NCBI RefSeq assembly: GCF_959020145.1
Contig: NZ_CAUEQY010000024.1
Span: 1 to 16,826, forward strand
Direction of reading: 5' to 3'
DNA from: an uncultured Bifidobacterium sp.
GTDB lineage: Bacteria > Actinomycetota > Actinomycetes > Actinomycetales > Bifidobacteriaceae
DNA length: 16,826 nt
The first letter of the stretch is position 1; each line of letters begins with the position of its first letter. Below are positions 14,041 to 16,826 of the stretch, one piece after another. Under the pieces are notes generated by a model, which saw only the letters and a list, made by a program, of their open reading frames with translations, made no database searches and was not told the DNA's origin. Position numbers and translations under genes: made by a program.

Positions 14041-16074
14041 CTACATATCGTACGATTCGGCAGTGGTGCCGGATTTCGGGCGGCCGCGCAATGCGCCGGC
14101 ACCCAATCGCAGCACCAATGCTCCCGGAGCGAGGGCGCATACCAGCCAGCCGATGGCGCAGCAACCGGCCTGGGCGACGCCGCTTTGCGAAACCGGCCCT
14201 TCAATCCAGGTCGGCAGCGGAATCGTGAATCCGAATATCGACGTATCAACCATGGCAAACGGCAGTTGCAGCGTGACTGTGGCAATCGTCAATCCTAATG
14301 CGGCGATGACCGCCATGATCAGTGCGCGTGGCACCGCATAACCCAGCCCCTTGAGCACATGCCAAGGCAGCGTGGCGGCGCGAGCGAACCAGTCGGAAGC
14401 CCTGCGGCTGCCCCCACGGCGGCCTTCGCGTTCCAGCTGCGCCTCCATATTGAATCCAATGGTGGCGAGCAACCAGGCCAGCAGCGCGCCCGCGATCAGG
14501 GCGATCCATGGCGAGAACAGGCCGCATACGGCCACAGGAATCGCCATCAGCACGCAGAGGGGCACGCCTCTGCCTAGCAGTTCGCCGCGTTGCACGTCGG
14601 CCGGATTCGGCGGCTGCAGTACACTCTGCGGCACGTTCGGGTTGAGCGGCGCGGCCGGAGTGACCGGTGCGGTTGGCACGGCAGATGTTTGCATGTCTTG
14701 TGGCTGCGCACTTTGCGCCATTTCAACCGATGCGTTCGGTATTACGGCAGGAGGCCGCTGGTTGGCGATGCGCTGCAATGCAGGTTTGATGGCCGGGTCG
14801 ATCTGTGCGGCCTCTTGAGCGGGATTCCAAGCGTCCTGGACCGGCATCACCCGCGTGGATTGCGGTGTATCTTGCGGCAGCACACTGGTATCCCCACTAT
14901 TGACAGGCAGCACGCGCGTGCCGGTGCCAAGAGGAATGGTTGCGGTATGCGCGTTGATATCCATGACCGAGGTGCCGACATCGGGCGCATCGGCAATAAC
15001 GGTATCGGTTATGTCAGCAATAACGGTTGCGCCGATTGCCTGCGTGGCCTCAACGAATTGCGGCAAGGTGCGTGTGCCGATGGCGTCTTCTCCCGTCACA
15101 TAGTCTAACGCCCGCCAAAGCATTCGTGGATTGTCGGGCGATCCATCAAAAGGGAGCATCGCCTCCGACCCGGCACTATCGGCGGCATCCGAAGTATTCC
15201 CCGAAATCCAAGCTTGCGGATTCAACGCATCCAACGCAATCGCCTGCAACAACTCGTCTGGAGTGCAACGTTTCGTACGATCCGGATCCAACGCCGAACG
15301 GAACGCGGCCATGGTCCCAGCCGGCAATCCCGCCAAATTCGCGCTTCCCGCGGCAGCACGCTCCAATACCGCCATCATCGGTTTCGTGCCGAACACCGGC
15401 TCGCCAGTGGCGGCAAATGCCAGCACGCTCGCCACCGACCACCAATCGCTCATCTCATCGGATTCGGCACCGTCGATGATTTCCGGCGCGATGAATCCAG
15501 GCGTGCCCATCACCAATCCGGTACGAGTCACATGACTTTCGCCCTCGCCCATGGCAATGCCGAAATCCACCAATACCGGTCCGGTATTCGACACCATCAC
15601 ATTCGTCGGTTTGATATCGCGGTGCACAATCCCGGCCGCATGCACAGCCTTCACCGCCTCGATCAGCTTGCGTCCCAACCGTTCCAAATCATCGCCCACA
15701 TACCGGCCGTTGGCGCGCACATCTTCACGTAGATTCTTGCCCTCGATCAGCTCGGTCACAATGAAGGCCAGAGCATCATCCAATTCCATATCCACAATGC
15801 CGCACACGCCCGGATGACGCACTTTCTGCAGCGCCATAGCCTCCCTACGCAGGCGCTCGCGTGCGGTCAGCTGATCGCGGGAGCGTTCGCTGGACGCATC
15901 GTCCTCGGCAAGGGAATCGCGCAAAATTTTCATCGCATACTGGTGTCCGCCGTCATCGCGCACGCGCCAGACCGATCCCATCGCCCCCGATCCAAGCCGG
16001 GAAATCAACGTGTATCCGCCAACGAGGCTGCCTGCCTCCAGATTCAATGCGCTTAAGTCGCTCATGGCACCCAT
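14041..16074 (-). CDS. Transmembrane Ser/Thr protein kinase (Hanks type, no PASTA domains)
   Basis: Residues about 18-285 form a complete kinase: glycine loop LGSGAMGSV (28-35), Lys49 in YAMKIL, HRDIKPTN (151-158) with Asp153, DFG (170-172), TPGFIAPE (191-198). All catalytic residues are present, unlike the pseudokinase at the other end of the window. A linker follows with eight short Thr-x-hydrophobic motifs (333-412), then a Pro/Ala-rich stretch and about four membrane helices (506-540, 584-607, 636-660) with a short tail. PknB-type extracellular PASTA repeats are absent, so this is not the usual muropeptide-sensing kinase. The start could be ATG 16074, which has AAGG upstream, or ATG 16065. 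It is divergent from the GH3 gene. Its substrates are unknown. Confidence 0.92.
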   Translation of the reverse strand: MGAMSDLSALNLEAGSLVGGYTLISRLGSGAMGSVWRVRDDGGHQYAMKILRDSLAEDDASSERSRDQLTARERLRREAMALQKVRHPGVCGIVDMELDDALAFIVTELIEGKNLREDVRANGRYVGDDLERLGRKLIEAVKAVHAAGIVHRDIKPTNVMVSNTGPVLVDFGIAMGEGESHVTRTGLVMGTPGFIAPEIIDGAESDEMSDWWSVASVLAFAATGEPVFGTKPMMAVLERAAAGSANLAGLPAGTMAAFRSALDPDRTKRCTPDELLQAIALDALNPQAWISGNTSDAADSAGSEAMLPFDGSPDNPRMLWRALDYVTGEDAIGTRTLPQFVEATQAIGATVIADITDTVIADAPDVGTSVMDINAHTATIPLGTGTRVLPVNSGDTSVLPQDTPQSTRVMPVQDAWNPAQEAAQIDPAIKPALQRIANQRPPAVIPNASVEMAQSAQPQDMQTSAVPTAPVTPAAPLNPNVPQSVLQPPNPADVQRGELLGRGVPLCVLMAIPVAVCGLFSPWIALIAGALLAWLLATIGFNMEAQLEREGRRGGSRRASDWFARAATLPWHVLKGLGYAVPRALIMAVIAALGLTIATVTLQLPFAMVDTSIFGFTIPLPTWIEGPVSQSGVAQAGCCAIGWLVCALAPGALVLRLGAGALRGRPKSGTTAESYDM

Positions 16075-16384
16075 GGTACTTGCCTTACGTAAGTTGCCGC
16101 TGGAACAGCTCGCTGTAGTGTGCCGAAAATATCGCAGGAATTGCGATTATGGAGTTGGAAGCGCAATGAAGATCGATGATTTCCGCAATCAAGGCAAGGA
16201 TGTTGCAACAATCTGCGGATGAGCGCACATTGTGCCAGATGCATGCGCGCAACGGGATTATATGTGCACGAATGGTAGTTTTACATGCGCAGGTGGTATG
16301 CAGATTATGCACGCGAAACGACAGGCTGGGAAAAATCAGGGTGCTTTTTTCGCGGATTTTGGTGAAATCGAAACATCGACATGA

Positions 16385-16402
16385 AGAAGTGTCTTCACTT
16401 CT
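16385..16402. promoter_or_regulatory. Inverted repeat upstream of the GH3 promoter, possible operator
   Basis: AGAAGTG-TCTT-CACTTCT is a perfect 7-bp inverted repeat with a 4-nt centre, ending 5 nt before the putative -35. A regulator bound there could control the glycosidase gene; the family is not recognisable. Confidence 0.4.
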
Positions 16403-16407
16403 GGAAA

Positions 16408-16436
16408 TTGCGTGACGCGGGGCAGCGTTGCATGAT
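16408..16436 (+). promoter_or_regulatory. Possible promoter of the GH3 gene
   Basis: TTGCGT and CATGAT are spaced 17 nt apart, giving a start near 16443 and a leader of about 63 nt. Confidence 0.4.
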
Positions 16437-16505
16437 TTCTGGTTTCGATGAGGAAATCGGAGCCTGCATGTCGTTTGGTTATGAGAATCAAGGAGGAGGC
16501 AGACC

Positions 16506-16826
16506 ATGCTGCAAATCAACATGGCTGACGTCATGAACGTTATCGGTTCGTTGACGCCGTACCTGATTGCGATTGGCGTGCTATTTGTGCTCGCGCTGAT
16601 CATTACTTTTGCCGTCAACAAGAAGACGGTGAAGGAAGTGGCGACCCGTAAGATCATCCACTCCGAGTCTTGGCTTGTGGCTTTGGTCGGCATTGTCGTC
16701 GCGGTTTCCATGATGCTGTCCGGTCCGCTGTCGACGCTGCTCAACAACGCGACCATCACCAAGTACATGCTGTCTGACACCACTGTTTCCAAGGCCAACG
16801 AGCTGGCCAAGGAAGTGCAGTCGGAA
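16506..16826 (+). CDS. Glycoside hydrolase family 3 protein, 5' part (N-terminal membrane segment)
   Basis: Only the first 107 codons are in the window; the gene runs off the right edge. They show two hydrophobic helices (about 15-36 and 56-76) joined by a basic loop. A stretch beginning around 92 (SKANELAKEVQSE) then fits the start of a GH3 catalytic region, where AxxVxxEGxVLLKN is usual. I recognise this membrane-leader layout from bifidobacterial GH3 beta-glucosidase-like proteins, but the catalytic domain is not visible, so substrate and activity are open. AAGGAGGAGG lies 7 nt before the ATG, a very strong ribosome site. It is divergent from the kinase gene. Confidence 0.7.
   Translation, partial: MLQINMADVMNVIGSLTPYLIAIGVLFVLALIITFAVNKKTVKEVATRKIIHSESWLVALVGIVVAVSMMLSGPLSTLLNNATITKYMLSDTTVSKANELAKEVQSE

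Larger units (their letters stand above)
16075..16505. other. Divergent intergenic region, kinase and GH3 control region
   Basis: These 431 bp hold no credible gene; short open frames on both strands lack ribosome sites and family features. The right third carries a GH3 promoter candidate, an inverted repeat and a strong ribosome site (AAGGAGGAGG at 16489-16498). On the left, next to the kinase start, there is a small TTACGTAA palindrome (16086-16093). The middle (about 16150-16380) shows nothing I can assign. Confidence 0.7.

Noticed and set aside
16176..16415. 79-codon plus-strand frame in the same gap
   Set aside because: It has no ribosome site and no family features, and it covers the probable GH3 operator.
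16085..16810. 241-codon minus-strand frame across the kinase-GH3 gap
   Set aside because: It runs antisense through the GH3 start and its strong ribosome site, and its translation has no coherent domain.

Overview
The window reads as a high-GC actinobacterial chromosome, most likely a Bifidobacterium (B. adolescentis/catenulatum-like). That assignment rests on recognisable protein families, a bifidobacterial-type membrane-anchored GH3 start at the right edge, TANNNT-type -10 elements and a tRNA lacking an encoded CCA. It was not tested by database search. I see no prophage, insertion sequence or CRISPR array. The genes are mostly housekeeping cell-envelope, RNA-maturation and signalling functions; the unusual content lies mainly between genes.

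Left block (1-8064): four genes run leftward with tiny overlaps: a NUDIX hydrolase, a secreted/anchored DUF6049-type protein, the lipid II flippase MurJ, and a membrane pseudokinase with an outside sugar-binding-like domain. The CCA-adding enzyme runs rightward, divergent from the NUDIX gene. This is the same order as the mycobacterial pcnA-mutT4-Rv3909-mviN cluster, except that the MurJ and pseudokinase parts of mycobacterial MviN are two separate genes here. The block couples peptidoglycan precursor export to a regulatory or scaffold protein.

Junction (8065-8300): a gene-free island of about 240 bp lies between convergent genes. It holds two long perfect or near-perfect palindromes built on one shared arm, a third solitary arm, and a short tandem duplication that covers the stop codon of the next gene.

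Middle block (8301-12366): a leftward cluster of an RpfB-like wall lytic protein, rsmA (ksgA), ispE and a LytR_C-domain membrane protein. This matches the rpfB-ksgA-ispE order of other actinobacteria. The catalytic domain of the RpfB-like protein is a lysozyme/SLT-type domain rather than the Rpf fold.

RNA region (12480-12800): tRNA-Thr(UGU) with a good promoter and its own terminator. Immediately downstream is a run of three hairpins on the same strand, two with identical C-rich loops and the last a strong intrinsic terminator. I interpret this as a small RNA resembling the actinobacterial 6C RNA. It is the most interesting candidate in the window.

Right block (12870-16826): a membrane-anchored DsbA-like thiol oxidoreductase and an intact Ser/Thr kinase with a threonine-motif linker and several C-terminal membrane helices, both leftward. 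A gene-free regulatory gap of 431 bp follows, then the first 107 codons of a rightward GH3 glycosidase.
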